From Candidatus Latescibacterota bacterium (lineage in GTDB: Bacteria > Latescibacterota > 4484-107): DNA of 6,076 nt. The notes under the pieces were generated by a model. The model was not told the DNA's origin and ran no database searches. It saw only the letters and a program-made list of their open reading frames with translations. The translations under genes and the position numbers were made by a program. Each line of letters opens with the position of its first letter. Position 1 is the stretch's first letter. The DNA is taken from the NCBI GenBank assembly GCA_030613045.1, contig JAUWMS010000177.1, forward strand, positions 1-6,076, written 5' to 3'. This document shows positions 1 through 6,042 of the stretch, piece after piece.

Positions 1-338
1 CCGATGCTCGCTCCTCCCAAGCCGGCCACCACCGCGATCTGCCACACCCGCTACGCATACACGATCACCCCGTAGAACGCCCCATACAGCACGCCTCCCA
101 ACAACATCATCCGCTTCGGACGAAATCGGTCCGCCATCCGCCCCGTAAACAAACAGGCCGCCGTATAACACAGCGGCCCCATCGTGCCCACCATCCCCAC
201 TTCGAACACCGAAGCCCCGATTTTCATAGCCAACAACGGAAGCCCAAACGCGACCATCGAACACACTACTGCCATCGCCGCTCCGGCTACATTGAAAAAC
301 CAATCGGGCGGAGCAAAGCCCGTGCCTCTTTTTGTCAA
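1..338 (-). pseudogene. MFS transporter N-terminal part, interrupted by in-frame TAG
   Basis: This is the N-terminal part of a major facilitator superfamily transporter, an inner-membrane permease whose substrate cannot be told. The start is TTG at 336-338, preceded by GGGAGGA at 347-353; the longer GTG start at 368 would place that ribosome site inside the gene. Helix 1 is about residues 12-35 (WFFNVAGAA onward) and helix 2 about 38-58. They are followed by the MFS motif A loop, GRMADRFRPKR, and helix 3 ends in YGVIVYA. A TAG at 51-53 then interrupts the frame, but the frame stays open to the edge and reads RVWQIAVVAGLGGASIG, a typical helix 4. Reading frame and topology therefore continue across the stop. 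This is most simply a nonsense mutation or a base-call error at a Ser, Trp or Gln codon. TAG acts as an ordinary stop elsewhere in the window, so general recoding is unlikely. The rest of the gene lies outside the window. Confidence -1.
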
Positions 339-346
339 ATGGTAAG

Positions 347-353
347 TCCTCCC
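347..353 (-). promoter_or_regulatory. Ribosome binding site fixing the MFS start
   Basis: GGGAGGA on the minus strand lies 8 bases before the TTG at 336-338. It decides between that TTG and the upstream GTG at 366-368, because the site would otherwise sit inside the coding region. Confidence -1.
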
Positions 354-360
354 TGCTCCC

Positions 361-374
361 CGTTTCACGTTTCA
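361..374. repeat. Two CGTTTCA heptamers
   Basis: CGTTTCA occurs twice in tandem (361-367, 368-374), followed by a degenerate CGCACTC. On the minus strand this reads TGAAACG twice. On its own it would be trivial, but the 7-base unit matches the period of every other low-complexity tract in this window. Confidence -1.
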
Positions 375-591
375 CGCACTCCGCTCACGTTCCCTCAACT
401 TCTTTGCTTCTCCCCGTTGCACCGACTCCCTATCTATGCGTACCGCCATTTCCGAATCCTTTTGGATCTGCACCGTGCATCCCCCTCGAAACAGCAAGCG
501 ATCCCCCTCGGCACGCCTTCGTCCGCTCCGAAAAGCTCCGGCCCCTTATCCGACCCGCATTCCGAGAGCCTCCCGACCCATATCGTGCCTA

Positions 592-659
592 TCAGAAGTC
601 AGGAGGAGGAAGCTCGTATAGCGTATTCTGAATTCTGTATTCTGACTCCTGAATACCTG
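592..659. repeat. ATTCTGA heptamer array with inverted units
   Basis: Five 7-base units run in register from 625 to 659: ATTCTGA, ATTCTGT, ATTCTGA, CTCCTGA, ATACCTG. Two units of the same family in the opposite orientation (TCAGAAG, TCAGGAG) lie at 592-605. The arms 592-602 and 642-652 can pair over 11 positions in minus-strand RNA, with one G-U pair and a 39-base loop. This would put a hairpin in the mreB 3' untranslated region. A structural role is inferred only. Confidence -1.
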
Positions 660-691
660 AGGATCCATTATAAAAACAAGATGGAAATCAC

Positions 692-1723
<1,032 letters not shown>

Positions 1724-1758
1724 TCACGTCAATTAAAGCCTATCCGAAAACCCCCAAA

Positions 1759-1814
1759 TGTCATTCTGAGCGAAGTAAAAAATTTCGCTCTAAGCGAAGC
1801 GAAGAATCTCGCTG
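1759..1814. repeat. AGCGAAGCGAAGAATCTC-type interspersed element
   Basis: The tract begins TGTCATTCTGAGCGAAG and ends AGCGAAGCGAAGAATCTCG. It resembles an intergenic element I recall from many bacterial genomes, where the two halves are joined as one unit; here 17 extra bases separate them. GAGCGAA at 1768-1774 pairs with TTCGCTC at 1784-1790 (7 bp, 9-base loop). A second short stem, AGCGA/TCGCT, can form further right. It sits in the mreB upstream region. The link to the wider element rests on memory and needs a search. Confidence -1.
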
Positions 1815-1891
1815 GTCTAACATTGAAATTCTTCCTTGCCTCGCTCCTCAAACATGTTCGAATGGACACTTTGGCGACAGGTGGCTGTGAG

Positions 1892-1948
1892 GTGGATTGC
1901 GGGTTGGGGTTTTCAATCCGAAATCCGAAATCTGCAATCCGAAATCGC
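1892..1948. repeat. AAATCCG heptamer array, left arm of an inverted repeat
   Basis: Five 7-base units run from 1914 to 1948: CAATCCG, AAATCCG, AAATCTG, CAATCCG, AAATCGC. Positions 1911-1932 are a perfect 22-base inverted match to 3063-3084, on the other side of the GHMP kinase gene. A further GTGGATTG (1892-1899) matches CAATCCAC (3091-3098) at a similar distance. The shared element is thus longer than simple heptamer slippage would give. Confidence -1.
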
Positions 1949-1971
1949 ATCGCCAGTTACCACGTGCCGTG

Positions 1972-2013
1972 CATTTTTCATTTTTCACTTTGCATTTTGT
2001 ATTTTTCATTTCC
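1972..2013. repeat. CATTTTT heptamer array overlapping the kinase stop
   Basis: Six units run in register: CATTTTT, CATTTTT, CACTTTG, CATTTTG, TATTTTT, CATTTCC. The kinase stop codon (2006-2008, minus) lies inside the array. A run of eight C (2019-2026) is just inside the gene's 3' end. A slip there would change only the last few residues and read on through the array. Confidence -1.
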
Positions 2014-3007
2014 CTTCTCCCCCCCCATCTACGACCTCCACCGTGACGCCATCCCCTGGCTCCGGAGGCATAATCCGCGCGGCTCCCGCCTTCTTCAGCG
2101 CAACGATCATCTCCCCCGGATCCGGGTGCAGCGCGATGATCGTCCCGCCTCGCCCGGCTCCGGCCAATTTGGCCCCCAGCGCGCCGCAATTCAACGCGGT
2201 CTCGATCAACGCCTCGTTCTGCGTCCCCGATCCGCCCAGGTCCCGCTGGATCTCGTGATTCTCGATCATCAATTCGCCCAGCCACTCCCAGTCCCGATTC
2301 AGCACGGCCTTCTTGCCCATCCGGGCCAGATAAGCCATGCGCAGATACCCGCGCACCACCTTGCGATCTCCCTCTAACCAACGCTCCCGGATCGGTTTGT
2401 GCACCGTTCCGGAAATACGCTGGACGCCCGTGTGCGCCAGGACGCAATGAAGTTCCTCCACAAAGGGCGCCAAAGACTCCATGGTTCCGTACGGCTCCTC
2501 CCGCAGTCCCCGGTAGAATTCCTTCTCCCGGAAGTCCATATAATGGAGGCCGCCAAACGTGCACATATACGCATCCTGGTACCCGCACACCACCTTCAGA
2601 TAATTCAGTTCAATGTGCCGCGCCATCTCCGCAGCCCGGAACCGATGACACGGCTTTTCCGAAAAGACCAGCAGGGCATTCAGAATCGCCACCAGCATCG
2701 CCGTGGATCCGGACAGCCCCGCCTGAAACGGGATGTCGCTCTCGGCGGTCAGTTTGAACTTTGCGTCGGACAATGCCAGAAACTCGATCACCGTCCGTGC
2801 GATGTCAAAATAATCGTGGGAGAGTTCCAGATCCTCTTTGCTCCGAAGCCGTTTCGTCTCACCGGATATCTCCAGCACCAGCGCATCCCATGGCTCTACC
2901 GTCACCGTCGCGCGTTCCTGCGTCGAACACGAAATCACCGACCCCCCGTACATATCCGTGGGATTTCCGATCAGGCCCGCCCGTCCGGGCGCCGAACATC
3001 GAATCAC
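2006..3007 (-). CDS. GHMP-family sugar kinase (sugar-1-kinase type)
   Basis: This is a cytoplasmic ATP-dependent small-molecule kinase of 333 residues. Motif 1, APGRAGLIGNPTDMYGG, is at 6-22. Motif 2, the ATP phosphate loop PFQAGLSGSTA, is at 93-103. CGYQDAY (141-147) carries a probable catalytic Asp145, matching the GxxDQ site of galactokinase and the heptose kinases. Motif 3, KLAGAGRGG, is at 280-288. The 'GNP(S/T)D.YGG' form of motif 1 recalls glucuronokinase-like sugar-1-kinases; the true substrate is not readable. I chose GTG at 3005-3007, with AGGGGG five to six bases upstream. The longer frame from 3100 adds 31 residues encoded by heptamer repeats, with no family similarity. It lies 126 bases behind galU on the same strand, so kinase and uridylyltransferase may act in sequence. 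The TGA stop falls inside a repeat array. The family is secure; the substrate is inferred. Confidence -1.
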   Translation of the reverse strand: MIRCSAPGRAGLIGNPTDMYGGSVISCSTQERATVTVEPWDALVLEISGETKRLRSKEDLELSHDYFDIARTVIEFLALSDAKFKLTAESDIPFQAGLSGSTAMLVAILNALLVFSEKPCHRFRAAEMARHIELNYLKVVCGYQDAYMCTFGGLHYMDFREKEFYRGLREEPYGTMESLAPFVEELHCVLAHTGVQRISGTVHKPIRERWLEGDRKVVRGYLRMAYLARMGKKAVLNRDWEWLGELMIENHEIQRDLGGSGTQNEALIETALNCGALGAKLAGAGRGGTIIALHPDPGEMIVALKKAGAARIMPPEPGDGVTVEVVDGGGEGK

Positions 3008-3025
3008 GCCAACCCCCTGTGTTCT

Positions 3026-3103
3026 TGGTGACTGGTGATTGGTGATTGGTGATTGGTAAACCGATTTCGGATTTCGGATTGAAACCCCCACAATCCACAA
3101 TCC
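3026..3103. repeat. Compound heptamer array between galU and the kinase
   Basis: From 3026 to 3081 there are eight 7-base units in one register: TGGTGAC, three TGGTGAT, a decayed TGGTAAA, then CCGATTT, CGGATTT, CGGATTG. The family changes without breaking the 7-base phase. After a short C-rich break, ACAATCC occurs twice (3090-3103). CGGATTG (3075-3081) and CAATCCG (3098-3104) can form a 7-bp stem. Positions 3063-3084 are the right arm of the inverted repeat around the kinase gene. Confidence -1.
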
Positions 3104-3133
3104 GGATGTCAGTCACTATCTTCCAGCCTTTAG

Positions 3134-4039
3134 TCAAATTTCCCGCAGTTTTTTCTGAAGGTATTGCCGGATCAGGTATCCGTATTTCGGGTCCGCCAGC
3201 GCAAAGTCCATAAACGCTCTGAAATACGATTCCGGATTCCCGATGTCGTACCGGGTCTCGTCGTTCTTGAGCTTGAGGCAGCGTACGGTATGGCCCATTT
3301 TCAGCAGGATGCGAATGGCGTCCGTAAGCTGCAATTCGCCGCCCGCACCCGGCGCGGTGTGCTCGAGGGCGGTGAAAATCTCCGGATTGAACACGTATCG
3401 CGCCGCCACCGCAAACCGGCTCGGCGCCTCATTCTCCGGGGGTTTCTCGATAATATCCTCGATCTCGAAGTCGCTTCCCAGGCGTCCCTTCGGCTTGACG
3501 ATCCCGTATCGGTGCACTTCGTCGTGGGGCACGGAACAGACCGCGATCGTACAACACGATCCGTGCCGCACGTGCGAGGCGATCAATCGCTGCACCAGCC
3601 CCGAATAGGCGCCGCTCTTTATGATGGAGTCTCCCAACGCCACCACAAAGGATTCCCGGCCCACGAAATCCTTCGCCGAAGCCACGGCATCTCCCAAACC
3701 GGCGGGCGTTTTCCATCCCAGACGAATGCTCTGACGCGTGTAAAAAAAGTCCACGCCTTCCGCCTCGTAGTCCAATTCCTCCAGAAGCTCTGCATTCCCA
3801 CTCTCCGTCAGCCGCTCGGTCAATTCCATGTCCCGGTCGAAGTGATCCTCAATCGAACGCTTGTTGCGCCCCGTGATAAACAGAAATTTCTTCAATCCCT
3901 GATGGATCATCTCCTCCACCACGTATTGCACCACCGGCTTCCGTCCCACCGGAAGCATCTCCTTGGGCTGAGACTTCGTGGCAGGCAAAAGCCGCGTACC
4001 CAATCCCGCCACCGGGATCACAACTTTTTCAATAGACAT
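3134..4039 (-). CDS. galU: UTP-glucose-1-phosphate uridylyltransferase (GalU type)
   Basis: This enzyme joins UTP and a sugar 1-phosphate, classically glucose 1-phosphate, to give UDP-sugar and pyrophosphate, supplying cell-envelope polysaccharide synthesis. At 301 residues it matches E. coli GalU (302). The nucleotide-binding signature AGLGTRLLPATKSQPKEMLPV is at 11-31. Other family motifs are PVVQYVVEE (35-43), GLGDAV (114-119), ALGDSII (134-140), DIIEKP (195-200), GELQLTDAI (234-242) and YDIGNPESY (264-272). Relative to the usual form, about six residues are inserted before GLGDAV (roughly 107-112, LGWKTP). The ATG at 4037-4039 follows GGAGGA with about eight bases between. A consensus promoter lies at 4099-4127, so this is the first gene of its transcript, with the GHMP kinase behind it. 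Family assignment is very secure. Glucose 1-phosphate is the default substrate, but the neighbouring kinase allows another sugar 1-phosphate. Confidence -1.
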   Translation of the reverse strand: MSIEKVVIPVAGLGTRLLPATKSQPKEMLPVGRKPVVQYVVEEMIHQGLKKFLFITGRNKRSIEDHFDRDMELTERLTESGNAELLEELDYEAEGVDFFYTRQSIRLGWKTPAGLGDAVASAKDFVGRESFVVALGDSIIKSGAYSGLVQRLIASHVRHGSCCTIAVCSVPHDEVHRYGIVKPKGRLGSDFEIEDIIEKPPENEAPSRFAVAARYVFNPEIFTALEHTAPGAGGELQLTDAIRILLKMGHTVRCLKLKNDETRYDIGNPESYFRAFMDFALADPKYGYLIRQYLQKKLREI

Positions 4040-4098
4040 GACCGTTTTCCTCCGGGATGATTTCTGAAGGGTGCCATCGTTTTCCGTTGAACCGGTCT

Positions 4099-4127
4099 AA
4101 TATATGCAGCTATCGCCCGGATGTCAA
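4099..4127 (-). promoter_or_regulatory. Sigma70-type promoter of galU
   Basis: On the minus strand TTGACA (4122-4127) and TATATT (4099-4104) are separated by exactly 17 bases (4105-4121). The -35 is perfect and the -10 has one mismatch to TATAAT. Transcription should begin near 4092, leaving about 50 bases of leader before the galU ATG. Confidence -1.
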
Positions 4128-4156
4128 GGTTTTCATGACATCCATGGGAAAAACTG

Positions 4157-4185
4157 TTGACAAAGCCTCCCTCGTATGCTATATT
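4157..4185 (+). promoter_or_regulatory. Sigma70-type promoter of the small membrane peptide
   Basis: TTGACA (4157-4162), a 17-base spacer and TATATT (4180-4185) match the galU promoter's -35, -10 and spacing. A TG one base before the -10 (4177-4178) makes it an extended -10 as well, so it should be strong. Transcription should start near 4192, about 49 bases before the ATG at 4241. The two -35 boxes stand back to back, 29 bases apart. Confidence -1.
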
Positions 4186-4192
4186 TCGCATA
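4175..4192. promoter_or_regulatory. Possible operator: inverted repeat around the -10
   Basis: TATGC (4175-4179) and GCATA (4188-4192) form an 18-bp inverted repeat with an 8-base centre that holds the -10 box. A repressor bound here would block the rightward promoter. A single TATGC half-site (4103-4107) also touches the -10 of the galU promoter. Short arms mean chance is possible. Confidence -1.
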
Positions 4193-4240
4193 AAAAGGTG
4201 CGTTTCATGCTTTCCCCCTGCACAGAGGAGTATTCAAAAG

Positions 4241-4351
4241 ATGAACACCGTTCGGAGTCGTCGCATCAAGAAATGGATCGTCTTCATCGGCATCGCCCTT
4301 ATCCTCGTAGTCATAGTGGGAACTGTTTTGAGAAGGGTGAAGGCGAGGTAG
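4241..4351 (+). CDS. 36-residue single-pass membrane peptide
   Basis: This small gene has its own ribosome site, GAGGAG (4225-4230), ten bases before the ATG, and a near-consensus promoter upstream. The product has a basic N-terminus (VRSRRIKK, residues 4-11), one hydrophobic stretch of about 19 residues (WIVFIGIALILVVIVGTVL, 12-30) and a basic tail (RRVKAR, 31-36). Gly17 and Gly27 lie within the helix. Such basic-hydrophobic-basic peptides often insert into the inner membrane and modulate a partner protein, though some are toxins of type I systems; neither role can be shown here. No signal peptidase site is evident. The next gene, a cupin, begins 160 bases further on the same strand and may share the transcript. 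I do not recognise a family. A longer frame from 4157 would start inside the promoter and is rejected. Confidence -1.
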   Translation: MNTVRSRRIKKWIVFIGIALILVVIVGTVLRRVKAR

Positions 4352-4385
4352 GGCTACAAAAGAGAAAGACGCACCGATAGAAGGC

Positions 4386-4497
4386 GGAGGTCGGAGATCG
4401 GAGATCGGAGGTCGAAAATCAGAGGTCGGAGATCAGAGGTCGGAGGTCGGAAATCAGAGGTCGGAGATCTGTCTTCTGCCTACTGACTTCTGACTTT
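4386..4497. repeat. Sixteen-unit compound heptamer array in the cupin leader
   Basis: Twelve purine-rich 7-base units run from 4386 to 4469 (mainly GGAGATC, GGAGGTC, AGAGGTC, with GGAAATC and GAAAATC variants). Four units of another family follow in the same register from 4470 to 4497 (TGTCTTC, TGCCTAC, TGACTTC, TGACTTT). The variants are transitions, mostly A/G, at units 1, 3, 4 and 5 of the heptamer, while the final TC is constant in the first family. The array ends just before the cupin ribosome site and would be transcribed as its leader. Confidence -1.
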
Positions 4498-4511
4498 TTC
4501 CGGAGGAAAAG
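4494..4511 (+). promoter_or_regulatory. Short hairpin covering the cupin ribosome site
   Basis: CTTTTTCC (4494-4501) can pair with GGAAAAG (4505-4511), one T bulged, closing on a 3-base loop GGA. This would hide the GGAGG site (4502-4506) directly before the ATG at 4512. It may be fortuitous, since a T-rich repeat tail meets an A-rich spacer. Confidence -1.
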
Positions 4512-4847
4512 ATGAAGCGTACGAACGAAAAAAACGAGTGCTATCGAGGGGGCGATTCCGGGGTCAAGTATCTCATGCGCGGTCCGAGGATAGACTGGGG
4601 CGTGATCCTGCTCAAGCCCGGCCAGAGGATGGGCCCCCATGGACATCGGGAGGTGGAGGAGACATTTTACGTGCTTCAGGGTGCGCCGAAGATGGTCGTG
4701 GACGATGTGTCATACCGGGCCGGGGCGGGGGACGTCTTTCAAGTGGCCCCTTCGGAGAAGCACGATCTCGTCAACGATACGAACGAAGCGGCGAAGGTCG
4801 TCTTCATCAAGACGCCCTTTCTACCGGACGATAAGGTGAGCTATTAG
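4512..4847 (+). CDS. Small single-domain cupin protein
   Basis: This is a 111-residue cytoplasmic protein made of one cupin_2 beta-barrel, with no signal peptide. Cupin motif 1 is at 43-57: His43, His45, Glu49/Glu50 and Gly57 fit HxH(x)4E(x)6G. Motif 2 is at 73-88: Gly73, Pro80, His84, Asn88. His43, His45, Glu50 and His84 would be the metal ligands, so a bound metal is expected. Cupins of this size may be isomerases, dioxygenases, or sugar- or ligand-binding proteins, and sequence alone does not choose between them. The ATG follows GGAGGA with about four to five bases between. It lies downstream of the membrane peptide gene and may be transcribed with it through the heptamer array. Its position near the sugar kinase and uridylyltransferase makes a sugar-related role possible but unproven. 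The fold is very secure; the function is unknown. Confidence -1.
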   Translation: MKRTNEKNECYRGGDSGVKYLMRGPRIDWGVILLKPGQRMGPHGHREVEETFYVLQGAPKMVVDDVSYRAGAGDVFQVAPSEKHDLVNDTNEAAKVVFIKTPFLPDDKVSY

Positions 4848-5058
4848 ATTCGCTTCGAGTTCGTCTCAGCCATGGAGGACACCCGAGCGGATTCGGAACT
4901 CTTGCAGAGGGCTTTCCTCACATACCTTTTTTCACCTCTTCCAAAGGCGCACCGTGCGCGAAGAGAAATAAACCATAAGCCTGCTTGAAGCACCTTGTAT
5001 TCCACGCGGTTATGCGCGAGCCACTTGGCGGTTCGAGAGAGGAAAGGAGCGACCCCTT
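4848..5058. other. Spacer between cupin and PilM-like gene
   Basis: No gene here can be supported. A plus-strand frame of 38 codons (ATG 4872, TGA 4986) lacks a ribosome site. A 79-codon minus frame covers the whole gap but starts inside the next gene and has no family I recognise. A bulged hairpin lies at 4936-4965: CTCTTC pairs with GAAGAG, and inside it GCGCA pairs with TGCGC. It has no T-run after it on either strand, so it is not a normal terminator. No consensus promoter for the next gene is visible. Confidence -1.
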
Positions 5059-6042
5059 TTGCTGCGAAAAAAACAAAGCGCATCGGTCATCGGATTGGAG
5101 ATCAAACCATGGGCCATCGGACTCGTTGAACTGCGACCTTCCGGAGCAGGCACCGATCTGATAAATTTGGATATCTGGCCGGTTCCATGTCCTTCGGATC
5201 GCGGATGCGGCTGGGATGAAACGCAGCGCGCCAAGGCGGCCTGGGAGTTAGAGAGTAAACTCGAGACGGTTTCGATCACGTCTCAGCGGCTCGTCGCCTC
5301 GATAAGCACCCGGGATGCCTGGATACGAACCCTTCCCGTGCAGGCGGAGGATACCGATCGTATGCTGTCGGAGAAGGCGGAACAAGAGGCGGCGGCGCAT
5401 CTTCCGGATTTTGAGAAAAACTACGTTGTGGATTACGAACTGCGTGAGGATTCGGGCGAAGGACGGAAAATGGTCATCGTTGCCGCCCGGAAGAGCTGTG
5501 TGGATCGCATACGAGGATTTCTGGATCGCACGAACCTTCGTCTTTCCGTGGTGGACGTGGATTGCTTCGCCCTGGAGCGTGCGTACCGGTGGAATTACGA
5601 TCCGGACGAATGGACGTGGATCGCACACATCAGCGCTCGGGAATCGGAATTGCTGTTGCTCAGGAACGGTGAATTCAGGGCCGTCGAACGGATAGATATC
5701 CCAGTGCCGCACGATCTTCCGGAGTGCGCCTCGGAGATCGAGGAGCTTGAGGTGAGAGGCGAGGAATTCTTCTACGTGCTGGCCAAATCGCTTCTGAAGA
5801 AGGCCGGGATGATGATCGAGGCGGAGGCTTCCGAAGAGGTCTCTCCCCCACTGATGTTGTCCGGCCCCGGGTCCCAGGTTCCCGGCCTCGTGGCCTGCTT
5901 CCGATCCACGCATCCCGGCCCGGTAAAACTTCTGGATCCGTTTCGCCGCACCCGCATAGATCCTTCGATATCCTATCGGGCGGACAATGTGCGCCACAGC
6001 GTCGAGGAATACTCCGTAGCCATGGGGCTGGCGCTCCGATGA
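5059..6042 (+). CDS. pilM: PilM-like type IV pilus assembly protein (degenerate actin fold)
   Basis: PilM is a cytoplasmic actin-fold protein that binds the N-terminal tail of PilN and links the pilus machine to the inner-membrane PilN/PilO complex; GspL and related proteins play a like role in type II secretion. The 327 residues follow the PilM pattern: IGLEIKPWAIGLVEL (11-25), the region before DFEKNYVVDYEL (117-128), VIVAARKSCVDRIRGFLDRTNLRLSVVDVDCFALERAY (139-176), SGPGSQVPGL (268-277), LLDPF (291-295) and the C-terminal EEYSVAMGLALR (316-327). The three nucleotide-binding loops are eroded: the Asp and Gly of the first are Glu14 and Lys16, the second (187-199) lacks DxG, and the adenosine loop lacks GG. 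It may therefore not hydrolyse ATP. The start is TTG at 5059, nine bases after AAAGGAG (5043-5049). The stop overlaps the next ATG (ATGA), as in pilM-pilN operons. PilM or a GspL-like relative is likely; which system cannot be decided. Confidence -1.
   Translation: MLRKKQSASVIGLEIKPWAIGLVELRPSGAGTDLINLDIWPVPCPSDRGCGWDETQRAKAAWELESKLETVSITSQRLVASISTRDAWIRTLPVQAEDTDRMLSEKAEQEAAAHLPDFEKNYVVDYELREDSGEGRKMVIVAARKSCVDRIRGFLDRTNLRLSVVDVDCFALERAYRWNYDPDEWTWIAHISARESELLLLRNGEFRAVERIDIPVPHDLPECASEIEELEVRGEEFFYVLAKSLLKKAGMMIEAEASEEVSPPLMLSGPGSQVPGLVACFRSTHPGPVKLLDPFRRTRIDPSISYRADNVRHSVEEYSVAMGLALR

Larger units (their letters stand above)
339..691. other. Gene-free spacer between mreB and the MFS gene
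   Basis: I find no convincing gene here. Open frames exist on the plus strand, but they are rich in Ser and Pro, lack ribosome sites and look like no family I know. The spacer holds the MFS ribosome site, two CGTTTCA heptamers (361-374) and a heptamer array with inverted units (592-659). I see no clear rho-independent terminator after mreB. Confidence -1.

Noticed and set aside
1..338. Genome-wide amber recoding
   Set aside because: TAG ends the small peptide gene and the cupin where the reading sense stops; one interrupted transporter does not support recoding.
469..479. Short palindrome TGCACCGTGCA shared in part with 4947-4959
   Set aside because: The common core is only 9 bases in a GC-rich setting; chance is sufficient.
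2019..2026. C8 homopolymer as a phase-variation switch
   Set aside because: It lies in the last few codons of the kinase, beyond all motifs, so a slip would hardly change activity.
3026..3103. CRISPR array
   Set aside because: The repeat unit is 7 bases with no spacers between units; there are no 20-50 base repeats and no cas genes.
4936..4965. Rho-independent terminator after the cupin
   Set aside because: The hairpin is bulged and is not followed by a T-run on either strand.
4872..4988. 38-codon plus-strand frame, in phase with the cupin after its TAG
   Set aside because: No ribosome site precedes the ATG. The cupin domain is already complete at the TAG, so neither readthrough nor a separate gene is supported.
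4844..5083. 79-codon minus-strand frame filling the gap before the PilM-like gene
   Set aside because: It begins inside the opposite coding region, ends in the cupin 3' end, and lacks a ribosome site and known motifs. It could be a conserved intergenic repeat, but I cannot show that.
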